Assembly: GCF_030811685.1 (NCBI RefSeq)
Contig: NZ_JAUSRF010000009.1
Coordinates: 124,001 to 188,000, forward strand
Reading direction: 5' to 3'
Source: Neorhizobium huautlense
GTDB lineage: Bacteria; Pseudomonadota; Alphaproteobacteria; Rhizobiales; Rhizobiaceae
DNA length: 64,000 nt
The notes beneath the pieces were generated by a model, which saw nothing but the letters and a program-made list of their open reading frames with translations, was not told the DNA's origin and did not search any database. The position numbers were made by a program, and so were the translations under genes. Positions 54,346 to 62,970 of the stretch are shown here, in pieces. How positions within the stretch are numbered: the first letter of the stretch is position 1; each line of letters starts with the position of its first letter.

Positions 54346-57300
54346 ATGAGCAAGCGTGCGGCACTGGCGGCCGCGCTCGCCATTACCGGTGCCGTGATCA
54401 TCGTCGGCATTGCCGTCGATTATCGCAACACATCGAGTTTTCGCGAACAGCTGCGCCAGACGACACAACGCGTTTCGACGCTTTTGAGCGTACGCATGGC
54501 GGCCCGCCTGCAGACCGATCTCGATACGACCGAAAACCTGGCGCATGCCTTCATCTCCGAAAGGAGCGCGGATGCCGATCTCTTCCGGGTCGATGCGGCC
54601 CGGTATCTCGATCGCAACGAACATTTTGCCGGCATCATTACGGCGCCGAATTTCGAACTCGACCGCGTCTTTCTCCGCTCCTCGGAACAGGTGACGGGAA
54701 ATGCCGTACTGCGCGGCAATGGCACGGCGACGCTTGCCGAAGCGATCCGCGCCTACAGGGATATCGAAAAGCCGGTCGTTCTGACCAGCGATCGTTCGCG
54801 CGCCGTCGTTATGCTGATGCCGGTCTCCAATCCGGGCGACGCGGACGGCAAGTGGGGCGCCATCGCTGTGGTGATCGACAAGCTCTACCTGTTCGACAGC
54901 GCCGGCATTTCGCTTCTGCCGCGCAAGCCCGATGCCAAGCCGATGATCGACCTGAGCTGGCTGAAGGTGGCGATCCGCGATGTGACCCGGCCCGACAATG
55001 CCACGTTTTTCGGCTCGTCTCTGAACGAGCCGCTCTCGCACATGATCGATGTTGCCGACGGGCAATGGGAATTGCAGGCCGTTCCGAAGGCGGGCTGGAA
55101 CGCCGTTCCCGACAACCAGGCCGCCTTCCGGCTGCAATTGCTGCTGGCCGGCCTTGCGATGATCATTCCGGTCTTCATCGCCAGCCTTCTGATCGGCGAG
55201 CGCAACCGCAATATTGCTGCCCTTCGCCTGCGCGAAAGCACGCTGATGCAGCTGTCGCAGCGGTTTGCGCTGGCGATGGAAGCGTCCAGCATGGGCGTGT
55301 GGGAATTTACCGACGAGATGTTCTGGGATGCTCGCGCCTCCAGCCTGCATGGCGCGATGGCAAGCGACGGCGACAACCGGCTGAACGAATGGCTGGCCGC
55401 CATTCACCCGGAAGACCGGCCGGCGGTGGAAGCCTACTTCTTCGCCTGTGCCTGCGCCAATGTCGCATCTTCCGTCATCTACCGCGTCGTGACCGCCGAT
55501 GGCAGCCTGCGCCATCTGCGCTCGGCCGGTGCAGCCTATCGCAACCCGGATGGAAGCCAGCGTGTGGCCGGCATCGTCTGGGATGTGTCTGCCGACATGA
55601 CGCTGAACCAGTCGCTGCGCGCCGCCAAGGAAGACAGCGACATCAAGAATGCCGAGCTGGAATTGGCGCTGGACGAGCTTTACAGCCGCGAACAGCAGCT
55701 GGAGGAACTGACCGCAAAACTGGGCATGGCGCTTGAATCCTACCGCTGCGGCATCTGGGAATCCCTGCCCGACAGCCGTATCGAACACTGGGATGCGCGG
55801 CTTTACCAGTTGCATGGCCTGCCCCATTCGCAAGGCAATGTGACCGCCGAACAATGGATCGAGACGATCCATCCGGAAGACCGTGCCGAGGCGCGCCGCA
55901 TTTCCGCACATTTCGGCAAGGGTAGCGACGAGCCGCTGGTGGTGCGCGTGCCGCAGCCGGATGGCAGCATCCGGTATGTGCGCTCCGTCGGCAAACTTCA
56001 TATCGGCCGCGATGGTCGCCGCAAGGTGATCGGCCTTGCCTTCGACGTCACCGACGACGCCATCCTGACCGAGCAGCTGCGCGCCGCCAAACAGGAGGCG
56101 GATGCCAAGAATATTGAACTGCAGATGGCCAAGAACAGGATCGAGCACAATTCGCTGCACGACCCTTTGACCATGCTCGCCAACCGCCGCAGCCTCGATA
56201 TCGCGCTCGACGAAATTTCACGCGCCAGCGAGAGCGAACGGCAGAAGCTTTCGATCCTGCATCTCGATCTCGACCGTTTCAAGCAGATCAACGATACGCT
56301 CGGCCATGCCGCCGGCGATGCCATGCTGGTGCATACAGCCCGCATCCTTTTGCGCAGCGTCAATCCCGGTGATCTCGTGGCCCGCATCGGCGGCGACGAA
56401 TTCGTCATTCTGGTCAAGGACGATTGCAGCACGGCGCATACGGCAGCGCTTTCCAACCGCATCATCGCCGAAATCCGCCAGCCGGTGCAATTCGAGGGTT
56501 TCTCCTGTCGTTTCGGCGTCTCCATCGGCATCGCGCAGGCGACCGGCCGCAATATCGATGCGCGCCGCATGCTGGTGAATGCCGATATCGCGCTTTACCG
56601 CGCCAAGGCTCAAGGAAGAAACCGCTACGAGTTCTTCACCCAGAACCTGCAGGCGGAAATCATCACCCACAAGCGCACCGCCGACGAAGTGTTGGCGGGT
56701 ATCGAAAACGACGAGTTCGTCGCCTGGTACCAGCCGCAGTTCGATGCCCGCACGATGAAGCTGACCGGCGCCGAGGCATTGGTGCGCTGGAAACATCCGC
56801 AGCATGGCATTCTGGCGCCCGACCGGTTCCTGAAGATCGCCGACGAGCTGAACGTGACGGCAACGCTCGACCAGATCGTGTTGCAGACGGTTCTGAAGGA
56901 CAAGATGCGCTGGGCGGCACTTGGGCTCGACGTGCCGAAGGTTTCGGTCAACGTCTCGTCCAAACGCCTGCATGACGACACGTTGATCGACACGCTGAAG
57001 ACGCTCGCCATCACCCCCGGCCAGATTTCCTTCGAACTGGTGGAATCCATTTTTCTCGACGAAAGCGAGGATGCGGCGGCCTCCAACCTCGAACGCATCA
57101 AGGCACTCGGCATCGATATCGAGATCGACGATTTTGGCACCGGCCACACATCCATCGTCAGCCTTTTGAAGCTGAAGCCCAAGCGCCTGAAGATCGACCG
57201 CCAGCTGGTGATGCCGATCCTCAATTCGCCACAGGAACGCACGCTGGTGCGCTCGATCATCGATATCGCCCGCTCATTGGGCGTGGAAACGGTGGCGGAA

Positions 57301-57462
57301 GGTGTGGAAAGCATGGCCCATGCCGCCATGTTGCGCGAACTGGGCTGCGACCTGTTGCAGGGCTATGCCTTTGCCCGCCCGCTCGCCTTCGATGCCTTCA
57401 ACGAGGCGGCGGCACGCGGTTGGGACCTTGCGACCAAGCAGGCGAACGGCACGGCGGCATAA
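54346..57462 (+). CDS. Membrane GGDEF/EAL protein with extracytoplasmic sensor and two PAS domains
   Basis: 1038 residues from ATG 54346; GTG 54280 or TTG 54301 are alternatives. Helix 1 (LAAALAITGAVIIVGIAVDY) and helix 2 near residue 270 bracket a CHASE-like sensor domain. Two PAS-type domains (near residues 300 to 420 and 450 to 570) precede GGDEF at 682-686 and EAL (AEALVRW) at 810. DDFGTGHTS and KIDRQLV are intact, so both synthesis and breakdown of cyclic di-GMP are possible. It shares architecture, though not the N-terminal domain, with 14098-16995. Confidence 0.9.
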   Translation: MSKRAALAAALAITGAVIIVGIAVDYRNTSSFREQLRQTTQRVSTLLSVRMAARLQTDLDTTENLAHAFISERSADADLFRVDAARYLDRNEHFAGIITAPNFELDRVFLRSSEQVTGNAVLRGNGTATLAEAIRAYRDIEKPVVLTSDRSRAVVMLMPVSNPGDADGKWGAIAVVIDKLYLFDSAGISLLPRKPDAKPMIDLSWLKVAIRDVTRPDNATFFGSSLNEPLSHMIDVADGQWELQAVPKAGWNAVPDNQAAFRLQLLLAGLAMIIPVFIASLLIGERNRNIAALRLRESTLMQLSQRFALAMEASSMGVWEFTDEMFWDARASSLHGAMASDGDNRLNEWLAAIHPEDRPAVEAYFFACACANVASSVIYRVVTADGSLRHLRSAGAAYRNPDGSQRVAGIVWDVSADMTLNQSLRAAKEDSDIKNAELELALDELYSREQQLEELTAKLGMALESYRCGIWESLPDSRIEHWDARLYQLHGLPHSQGNVTAEQWIETIHPEDRAEARRISAHFGKGSDEPLVVRVPQPDGSIRYVRSVGKLHIGRDGRRKVIGLAFDVTDDAILTEQLRAAKQEADAKNIELQMAKNRIEHNSLHDPLTMLANRRSLDIALDEISRASESERQKLSILHLDLDRFKQINDTLGHAAGDAMLVHTARILLRSVNPGDLVARIGGDEFVILVKDDCSTAHTAALSNRIIAEIRQPVQFEGFSCRFGVSIGIAQATGRNIDARRMLVNADIALYRAKAQGRNRYEFFTQNLQAEIITHKRTADEVLAGIENDEFVAWYQPQFDARTMKLTGAEALVRWKHPQHGILAPDRFLKIADELNVTATLDQIVLQTVLKDKMRWAALGLDVPKVSVNVSSKRLHDDTLIDTLKTLAITPGQISFELVESIFLDESEDAAASNLERIKALGIDIEIDDFGTGHTSIVSLLKLKPKRLKIDRQLVMPILNSPQERTLVRSIIDIARSLGVETVAEGVESMAHAAMLRELGCDLLQGYAFARPLAFDAFNEAAARGWDLATKQANGTAA

Positions 57463-57543
57463 AAGGCTTTCCCCTGAGAGCGTATTTTAATATGACAAAC
57501 CCGCTTCAAGGCGGGAACGGATCCCGCGCTTTAGCGGGGTCCC

Positions 57544-58641
57544 ATGTCGCATAATTCCTTCGGTCATCTTTTCCGTGTCACCACCTGGGGCGAAAGCCAT
57601 GGTCCGGCGCTCGGCTGCGTCGTTGACGGCTGCCCTCCCGGCCTGCGCTTCACGCTGGCCGACATCCAGCAGTGGCTGGACAAGCGCAAGCCCGGCCAGT
57701 CCCGCTTCGTGACACAGCGCCGCGAGGCCGACGAGGTGAAGGTGCTTTCGGGCGTGATGCTGGACGCGGACGGCGAGACGATGATCTCGACCGGCACGCC
57801 GATTTCCATGCTGATCGAAAACACCGACCAGCGCTCCAAGGATTACGGCGAGATCGCCCGCCAGTATCGCCCCGGCCACGCCGACTATACCTATGACACC
57901 AAATACGGCATCCGCGACTATCGCGGCGGTGGCCGGTCCTCCGCCCGCGAAACCGCGGCGCGTGTGGCGGCTGGCGGCATTGCCCGCCTCGTCGTGCCGG
58001 GTGTGACGGTGCGTGGCGCGCTGGTGCAGATCGGCAAACACAAGATCAACCGCGCCAACTGGGACTGGGCACAGGTGAACGAAAACCCGTTCTTCTGCCC
58101 CGACCCGGAAATGGTACCGGTGTGGGAAGACTATCTCGACGGCATCCGCAAGGCCGGCTCTTCCATCGGCGCCGTGGTCGAAGTGGTGGCGGAAGGCGTG
58201 CCGGCCGGTCTTGGCGCGCCGATCTATGCCAAACTCGATCAGGATATCGCATCGCTGCTGATGTCCATCAACGCCGTCAAGGGTGTGGAGATCGGCGACG
58301 GTTTTGCCTCCGCCGAACTGACCGGCGAGGAAAACGCCGACCAGATGCGCATGGGCAATGACGGCGAACCGATCTTCCTCTCCAACCATGCCGGCGGCAT
58401 TTTGGGCGGCATCTCGACCGGCCAGCCGCTCGTTGCCCGTTTCGCTATCAAGCCGACCTCCTCGATCCTCACCGAACGTCAGTCTATCGACGCCGATGGC
58501 AAGAATGTCGACGTGCGCACCAAGGGCCGCCACGACCCGTGCGTCGGCATCCGCGCCGTGCCGATCGGCGAGGCCATGGTGGCCTGCGCCATCGCCGACC
58601 ATTTTTTACGCGATCGCGGCCAGACCGGGCGGCTGGACTGA
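57544..58641 (+). CDS. aroC: Chorismate synthase
   Basis: 365 residues. [28 protein letters not shown] is the first signature; [19 protein letters not shown] (near residue 125) the second; and a C-terminal [38 protein letters not shown] the last. FMN-dependent enzyme at the end of the shikimate pathway, giving chorismate for aromatic amino acids. Complete. A BrnT/BrnA pair follows. Confidence 0.97.
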   Translation: MSHNSFGHLFRVTTWGESHGPALGCVVDGCPPGLRFTLADIQQWLDKRKPGQSRFVTQRREADEVKVLSGVMLDADGETMISTGTPISMLIENTDQRSKDYGEIARQYRPGHADYTYDTKYGIRDYRGGGRSSARETAARVAAGGIARLVVPGVTVRGALVQIGKHKINRANWDWAQVNENPFFCPDPEMVPVWEDYLDGIRKAGSSIGAVVEVVAEGVPAGLGAPIYAKLDQDIASLLMSINAVKGVEIGDGFASAELTGEENADQMRMGNDGEPIFLSNHAGGILGGISTGQPLVARFAIKPTSSILTERQSIDADGKNVDVRTKGRHDPCVGIRAVPIGEAMVACAIADHFLRDRGQTGRLD

Positions 58642-58736
58642 ACAGCCCCAATACCCCCTGATCCGCAGGATTGCGGAGCATGCCGACATGAGAGATCGTC
58701 GCTCGTTGCTGGGGGGCGATTTTTCGTGTACGAATA

Positions 58737-58985
58737 ATGCGGATTGTCTGGGACGAACGGAAGCGGATCGCTAACATCGAGAAACATCATCTCGATTTCA
58801 GCGATCTATCCGAGGAGTTCTTTCTGTCCGCTGTCACTGTTCCGGCAAAGCTTGGTCGCCGCAAAGCGATCGGGCGTTTGCAGAATGGCGTGATCGCCGC
58901 AATTTTCCTGATGTTGGGTTCGGAAGGGCTGTCGGTGATTTCCATGCGCCCTGCCCGCCAAGACGAACGGAAGCTTATCGAATGA
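58737..58985 (+). CDS. BrnT-type toxin
   Basis: 82 residues. IVWDERKRIANIEKHHLDFSDLSEE, RRKAIGRLQNGVIAAIFLML and VISMRPARQDERKLIE follow the BrnT family (RelE-like fold with the basic RNA-facing residues). Its antitoxin BrnA overlaps by four bases. The 95-base gap after aroC would hold the promoter; ribosome site weak. Confidence 0.85.
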   Translation: MRIVWDERKRIANIEKHHLDFSDLSEEFFLSAVTVPAKLGRRKAIGRLQNGVIAAIFLMLGSEGLSVISMRPARQDERKLIE

Positions 58986-59299
58986 CCACGAAGCCCCATA
59001 AGCAAACGGAATTCCAGCCCGGCCGTGGTTATACCAAGGAAGACTGGGACGAGGTTTCCGACAATCCGCCCTGGACGGCAGAGGAGTTGAAAAACGCCCG
59101 CCCCTTCCGCGAAGTCTTTCCCGAACTCGCCGCCAAGATGGAAAAAGAAATCGCCGCCCGTGGCCGCCCCCGCGTCGAGGCCCCGAAAGTGGCCGTCACC
59201 TTGCGACTTGATCCCGATGTGCTGGAAAAATACAAGGCCGGCGGCAAGGATTGGCGCGCCACCATGGCAGCCGAACTGCGCAAGGCGGCAGGGCTTTAA
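58982..59299 (+). CDS. BrnA-type antitoxin
   Basis: 105 residues. TEFQPGRGYTKEDWDEVSDNPPWTAEELKNARPFREVFPEL and PRVEAPKVAVTLRLDPDVLEKYKAGGKDWRATMAAELRKAAGL; the second half is a ribbon-helix-helix DNA-binding domain, the first binds BrnT. Overlaps BrnT by four bases (ATGA). Convergent with the glycosylase gene, nine bases away. Confidence 0.88.
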   Translation: MTTKPHKQTEFQPGRGYTKEDWDEVSDNPPWTAEELKNARPFREVFPELAAKMEKEIAARGRPRVEAPKVAVTLRLDPDVLEKYKAGGKDWRATMAAELRKAAGL

Positions 59300-59308
59300 C
59301 GCCGCACC

Positions 59309-60502
59309 CTATTCCCCGCGCCAGCCCTCCAGAAACCGCACGCTCTCCACCCCGGCAAACCGCGCCATGCGCATCAGTTCCGCCTCCAGCTTTTCCAGCC
59401 TTCCCGCTGATGCCCGAACGCCGGGTTCCAGCCACAGGCGCTTGACATCCAGCGTGCCCGCCTTGCGGTCTGCCTTCATGTCGATGCGGCCGATCATGCG
59501 GTCGCCTTCCATCAGCGGGAAGACATAATAACCGTAGATGCGTTTCGGTTCGGGGACAAAAATCTCGATGCGGTAATTGAAATTGAACAGCCGCTCGGCC
59601 CGATCACGGTCGCGCAACAGCGGATCGAAGGGGCTGAGCACGCGGATGCGGTTGGGCGGCTCCGGTATTTTTTCCAGATTTTCCGGAAACCCGGCAAGGG
59701 CATACGACGGTCGCGGGCGGCCACCGTTGGCGGGTGTGATGAGAATTTCGACCAATTCGTCGCGATGGGTTTCGACCCACATTTTTGCTTCGAGCGGCGT
59801 CACCAGTGCCCAGAAGGCGGCAATTTCGCCAGACGTAGCAAACCCCAGACGCGTCAGCGCGCTGCGGCAGGCCCAGTCGATAAAAACCTCTTCCGTCACT
59901 TCCGGCTCGTGGTGATGCTGCGGCAGGACACGTTCGGTGAGGTCGTAGATCTTTTGAAAATTGCGGCGCCCGGCGATGCAGAGCTTGCCGATATGCCAGT
60001 AATATTCGAGCGCCGTCTTGTTGGGATGCCAGTTCCACCAGCCGCCGGACTTGTGGTCCTCGGCCTTCATGTCGCGTGACATGATCGCGCCGTTTTCGGC
60101 GATATGGCGAAAGGTTTCCTCAAAGGCGGAGTCGTAATTTTCGCCCTGCCATTTTTTCCAGCGTTCTGCCAGATGCGGTTCGCGGCGGCGAAACCGATGT
60201 TTCCAGTAGCGGAAAAACTCGGATGGCAGGATGGAAGCATCATGCGTCCAATGCTCGAAAAGCGCACCATCCTTTTCCAGAAGCGTGGTCAGGTGATCGC
60301 GCCGATAGGTCTGGTTGCGGGAAAACAGGATCATGTGATGGGCGCGCTCGACGGTAGCAATACTGTCCACCTGCACGAAACCGAGGCCATGGATCAGGGA
60401 CAGCAGCCCCGCCTTGTCGAGTGCCCGGTTGGGCGCGGCGGAAAGCCCCTGCCGCTCCAGAAAAATGCGCCGTGCCTGTTCATTCGAGATCAGAATAGCC
60501 AT
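59309..60502 (-). CDS. YcaQ-type winged-helix DNA glycosylase (HTH_42)
   Basis: 397 residues. The winged-helix family (PF06224) includes YcaQ and AlkZ, which remove cross-linked or alkylated purines. GFVQVDSIATVERAHHMILFSRNQTYRRDHL near residue 42 has QVD, the Q-x-D catalytic triplet of YcaQ-like members; FEHWTHDASILPSEFFRYW and RRLEPGV-like end segments fit as well. Cytosolic DNA-repair enzyme. No partner genes. Convergent with the BrnTA module. Confidence 0.85.
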   Translation of the reverse strand: MAILISNEQARRIFLERQGLSAAPNRALDKAGLLSLIHGLGFVQVDSIATVERAHHMILFSRNQTYRRDHLTTLLEKDGALFEHWTHDASILPSEFFRYWKHRFRRREPHLAERWKKWQGENYDSAFEETFRHIAENGAIMSRDMKAEDHKSGGWWNWHPNKTALEYYWHIGKLCIAGRRNFQKIYDLTERVLPQHHHEPEVTEEVFIDWACRSALTRLGFATSGEIAAFWALVTPLEAKMWVETHRDELVEILITPANGGRPRPSYALAGFPENLEKIPEPPNRIRVLSPFDPLLRDRDRAERLFNFNYRIEIFVPEPKRIYGYYVFPLMEGDRMIGRIDMKADRKAGTLDVKRLWLEPGVRASAGRLEKLEAELMRMARFAGVESVRFLEGWRGE

Positions 60503-60610
60503 GAATTGGAGACTATGGCCTTCTGTCGCGAAGTCAATGTTCTTTTTTTGTTCTTAATTCCCCTCAATCCTGATAGAGTTTATAGAGCGGGTCTGAATTG
60601 AGGGACCGGC

Positions 60611-61291
60611 TTGGACATCCATTTCGAACAGGCAAGCGTGCGGTATGACGCCCGCACCGCGCTCGAACCGCTGACACTGCGCCTGAGCGAGCGGCGCATC
60701 GGCGTGATCGGGCTGAACGGTTCCGGCAAGACCACGTTCGCGCGGCTGATCAACGGACTGGTGAAACCGTCTTCGGGCCGGGTTTGCGTCAACGGTTTCG
60801 ATACGGTGAAGAACGCGGAGACGGTGCGGGCCGAGGCCGGCTTTATTTTCCAGAACCCGCAGAACCAGATCATCCTGCCGATATTGAAAGAAGATATCGC
60901 GCTCGGGCTGAAGCGGAAAAAGCTCTCCAATGCGCAGATCGAGGCGGCCGTCGCAGCGGTGCTTGCCCGCTTCGGCATTCCACATCTGGCCGATCGCCGC
61001 ACCCACGAACTTTCCGGTGGCGAGCTGCAGCTTTCGGCATTTGCCTCGGTTCTGGTGACGGAACCCAAAATTCTCATCCTCGACGAGCCGACCAACCAGC
61101 TGGACCTGAAAAACCGCAATCTGGTGGAACGCACCATGGCGGGCATGGATGAAAACCTGATCGTCATCACCCATGATCTGGCGCTGATCGAAGGGTTTGA
61201 CCGGGTCCTGCTGTTTTCGAAAGGGCTGCTGATCGGCGATGGAAACCCCGGTGACGTGATCGCGCAGTACAAAACGCTGGCCGGCGCATGA
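60611..61291 (+). CDS. bioM: Energy-coupling-factor ABC ATPase, BioM type
   Basis: 226 residues from a TTG with GAGGGA 7 bases upstream. Walker A is GLNGSGKTTF near residue 34, Q-loop FQNPQNQ near residue 80, signature LSGGELQL near residue 136, Walker B ILILDEPTNQLDL, and the H-loop THD. The sequence matches the biotin-transport ATPase that pairs with BioN and BioY. The next gene is a truncated bioN, and no bioY is in the window, so a working transporter needs genes elsewhere. Confidence 0.82.
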   Translation: MDIHFEQASVRYDARTALEPLTLRLSERRIGVIGLNGSGKTTFARLINGLVKPSSGRVCVNGFDTVKNAETVRAEAGFIFQNPQNQIILPILKEDIALGLKRKKLSNAQIEAAVAAVLARFGIPHLADRRTHELSGGELQLSAFASVLVTEPKILILDEPTNQLDLKNRNLVERTMAGMDENLIVITHDLALIEGFDRVLLFSKGLLIGDGNPGDVIAQYKTLAGA

Positions 61292-61443
61292 ACACGCTTT
61301 GTCTTGACGGGCAAAGCCTGCTGCACCGGCCATCGACCACGGCAAAAAACCGGGCGGACTGGCAGCATTCAGCCTCGCCCTGTTTGCGCCCAGTCATCCG
61401 CTCCTACGTGCCCTTGCAAGCGTCTTTGCAGGCCGCGCCGTGA
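61288..61443 (+). pseudogene. Truncated, frameshifted bioN remnant
   Basis: The ATG at 61288 overlaps the bioM stop by four bases, and MNTLCLDGQSLLHRPSTTAK is the expected N-terminus of the BioN membrane subunit. The frame then goes wrong at the A run 61344-61349; adding one A restores KPGGLAAFSLALFAPSHPLL then RALASVFAG, a membrane helix. The coding similarity stops about 50 residues in, against about 200 in complete proteins. The 170 bases up to 61614 show no further gene. Confidence 0.72.
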
Positions 61444-61614
61444 TGATGGAGGAACCGTCATGGCGCAGCGGGCTTGCCCCCTCTCCCGTTGTGGGCGGCC
61501 GAAGGACGGAGAGCCCGGTTGGCTGGGAGGGGTATTTTTCACCGCTTGAAAAGCCTCGCCGCAACGCCATCTGGAACAGGCCCATCACCGGGCACCAAGG
61601 AGAATGAGGCCGCC

Positions 61615-62550
61615 ATGACCACGCGCCTTTACGAACACGAGATCTTTCTCGAGCACAACACGCCGCCCGGACACCCGGAGCGCGCCGACCGGCTGCGCTC
61701 GCTGGCGATCGCGCTCGAACACCCGTATTTCGCCGATCTCGACCGCAAACCGGCGCCGCAGGCCAATGAGGACACCGTGATGCTGGCGCATCCGGAAGAA
61801 CATCTGTTCTCCGTCATGCGGCAGGTGCCGGAAGAAGACGGCGCGATCCACCAGCTGGAAGCCGACACCTATCTGAGCCCCAAGAGCCTGCAGGCGGCGC
61901 TGACCGGCATTGGTGGTGCGATGGCGGCCGTGGATGACGTGATGACGGGCAAGGTGGACAACGCCTTCGTGGCCGCCCGTCCGCCCGGCCACCATGCGGA
62001 AAAATCCAAGGCCATGGGTTTCTGCCTGTTCAACAACGTGGCGATCGCCGCACGACATGCGCAAAAGGTTTACGGTGCCGAACGTGTCGCCATCGTCGAT
62101 TGGGACGTGCATCACGGCAACGGTACGCAGGACATTTTTTGGGACGATCCGTCGGTGCTGTTCTGCTCCACCCACCAGATGCCGCTTTACCCCTTTACCG
62201 GTGCAAAGAACGAGACGGGCACGAAGAACAACATCGTCAATGCGCCTCTCGCCACCAATGACGGCAGCGATCATTTTCGCGAGGCCTTCAAATCCCGCGT
62301 TCTGCCGGCGCTTGAAAACTTTCGGCCGGATTTCCTTCTGATTTCCGCCGGTTTCGATGCGCATCACCGCGATCCGCTGGCGCAGATCAACCTTGTCGGC
62401 AACGATTTCGACTGGGCGACCGGGCGGCTGATGGAGATCGCCGGCAAATATGCCGGCAACCGGGTCGTCAGCCTGCTTGAAGGTGGTTATGATCTGGAAG
62501 GGCTGGCCGAATCGGCGGGCCTGCATATCAGCAGATTGATGAAGGGCTAA
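61615..62550 (+). CDS. Histone-deacetylase-like amidohydrolase
   Basis: 311 residues. [38 protein letters not shown] (zinc-site histidines), [16 protein letters not shown] (metal Asp) and [15 protein letters not shown] (second Asp), then [16 protein letters not shown] are the class II HDAC-type landmarks. Bacterial members act on acetylated polyamines or small amides. The ATG at 61615 has AAGGAG about 12 bases upstream. It precedes xseB by one base, so the genes are co-transcribed. Confidence 0.93.
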   Translation: MTTRLYEHEIFLEHNTPPGHPERADRLRSLAIALEHPYFADLDRKPAPQANEDTVMLAHPEEHLFSVMRQVPEEDGAIHQLEADTYLSPKSLQAALTGIGGAMAAVDDVMTGKVDNAFVAARPPGHHAEKSKAMGFCLFNNVAIAARHAQKVYGAERVAIVDWDVHHGNGTQDIFWDDPSVLFCSTHQMPLYPFTGAKNETGTKNNIVNAPLATNDGSDHFREAFKSRVLPALENFRPDFLLISAGFDAHHRDPLAQINLVGNDFDWATGRLMEIAGKYAGNRVVSLLEGGYDLEGLAESAGLHISRLMKG

Positions 62551-62551
62551 C

Positions 62552-62806
62552 ATGTCGGACCAGGTCGAGATCAACGATGTCAGCGCCTATTCCTTCGAGA
62601 AGGCTGTCGCCGAACTCGAAAGCATCGTGGCCCGGCTGGAACGCGGTGATGTGGCGCTGGACGAATCCATCGCCATTTACGAGCGCGGCGAAGCCTTGAA
62701 GAAACATTGCGAAAAGCTGCTCTCCGCCGCCGAAAACCGCATCGAAAAGATCCGCCTCGACCGCGCCGGCAAACCGCAGGGTACCGAGCCGCTGGACGGC
62801 GAATAA
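62552..62806 (+). CDS. xseB: Exodeoxyribonuclease VII small subunit
   Basis: 84 residues. [20 protein letters not shown] followed by [33 protein letters not shown] is the complete XseB pattern. It binds XseA to form the single-strand-specific nuclease. It starts two bases after the stop of the deacetylase-like gene. In related rhizobia dxs follows; here a different gene comes next. Confidence 0.95.
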   Translation: MSDQVEINDVSAYSFEKAVAELESIVARLERGDVALDESIAIYERGEALKKHCEKLLSAAENRIEKIRLDRAGKPQGTEPLDGE

Positions 62807-62970
62807 CGGCCATGTGACCGCCGGTCTTCCCGACGAAGGGCGGACCGTTCAAATGCCATCCATTATCTTGAACCGACTTTCATCGGCTACACCTTATCTG
62901 CCTGAACAGAAACGGCAGGTCTGTGTGGGAAGCAGGTCTGCCTTGGGGTCAAGGTGGGGCATTTGGGGTC

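Noticed and set aside
54241-56160. Minus-strand open frame of 639 residues over the second GGDEF/EAL gene
   Set aside because: Antisense to a gene with complete PAS, GGDEF and EAL motifs.
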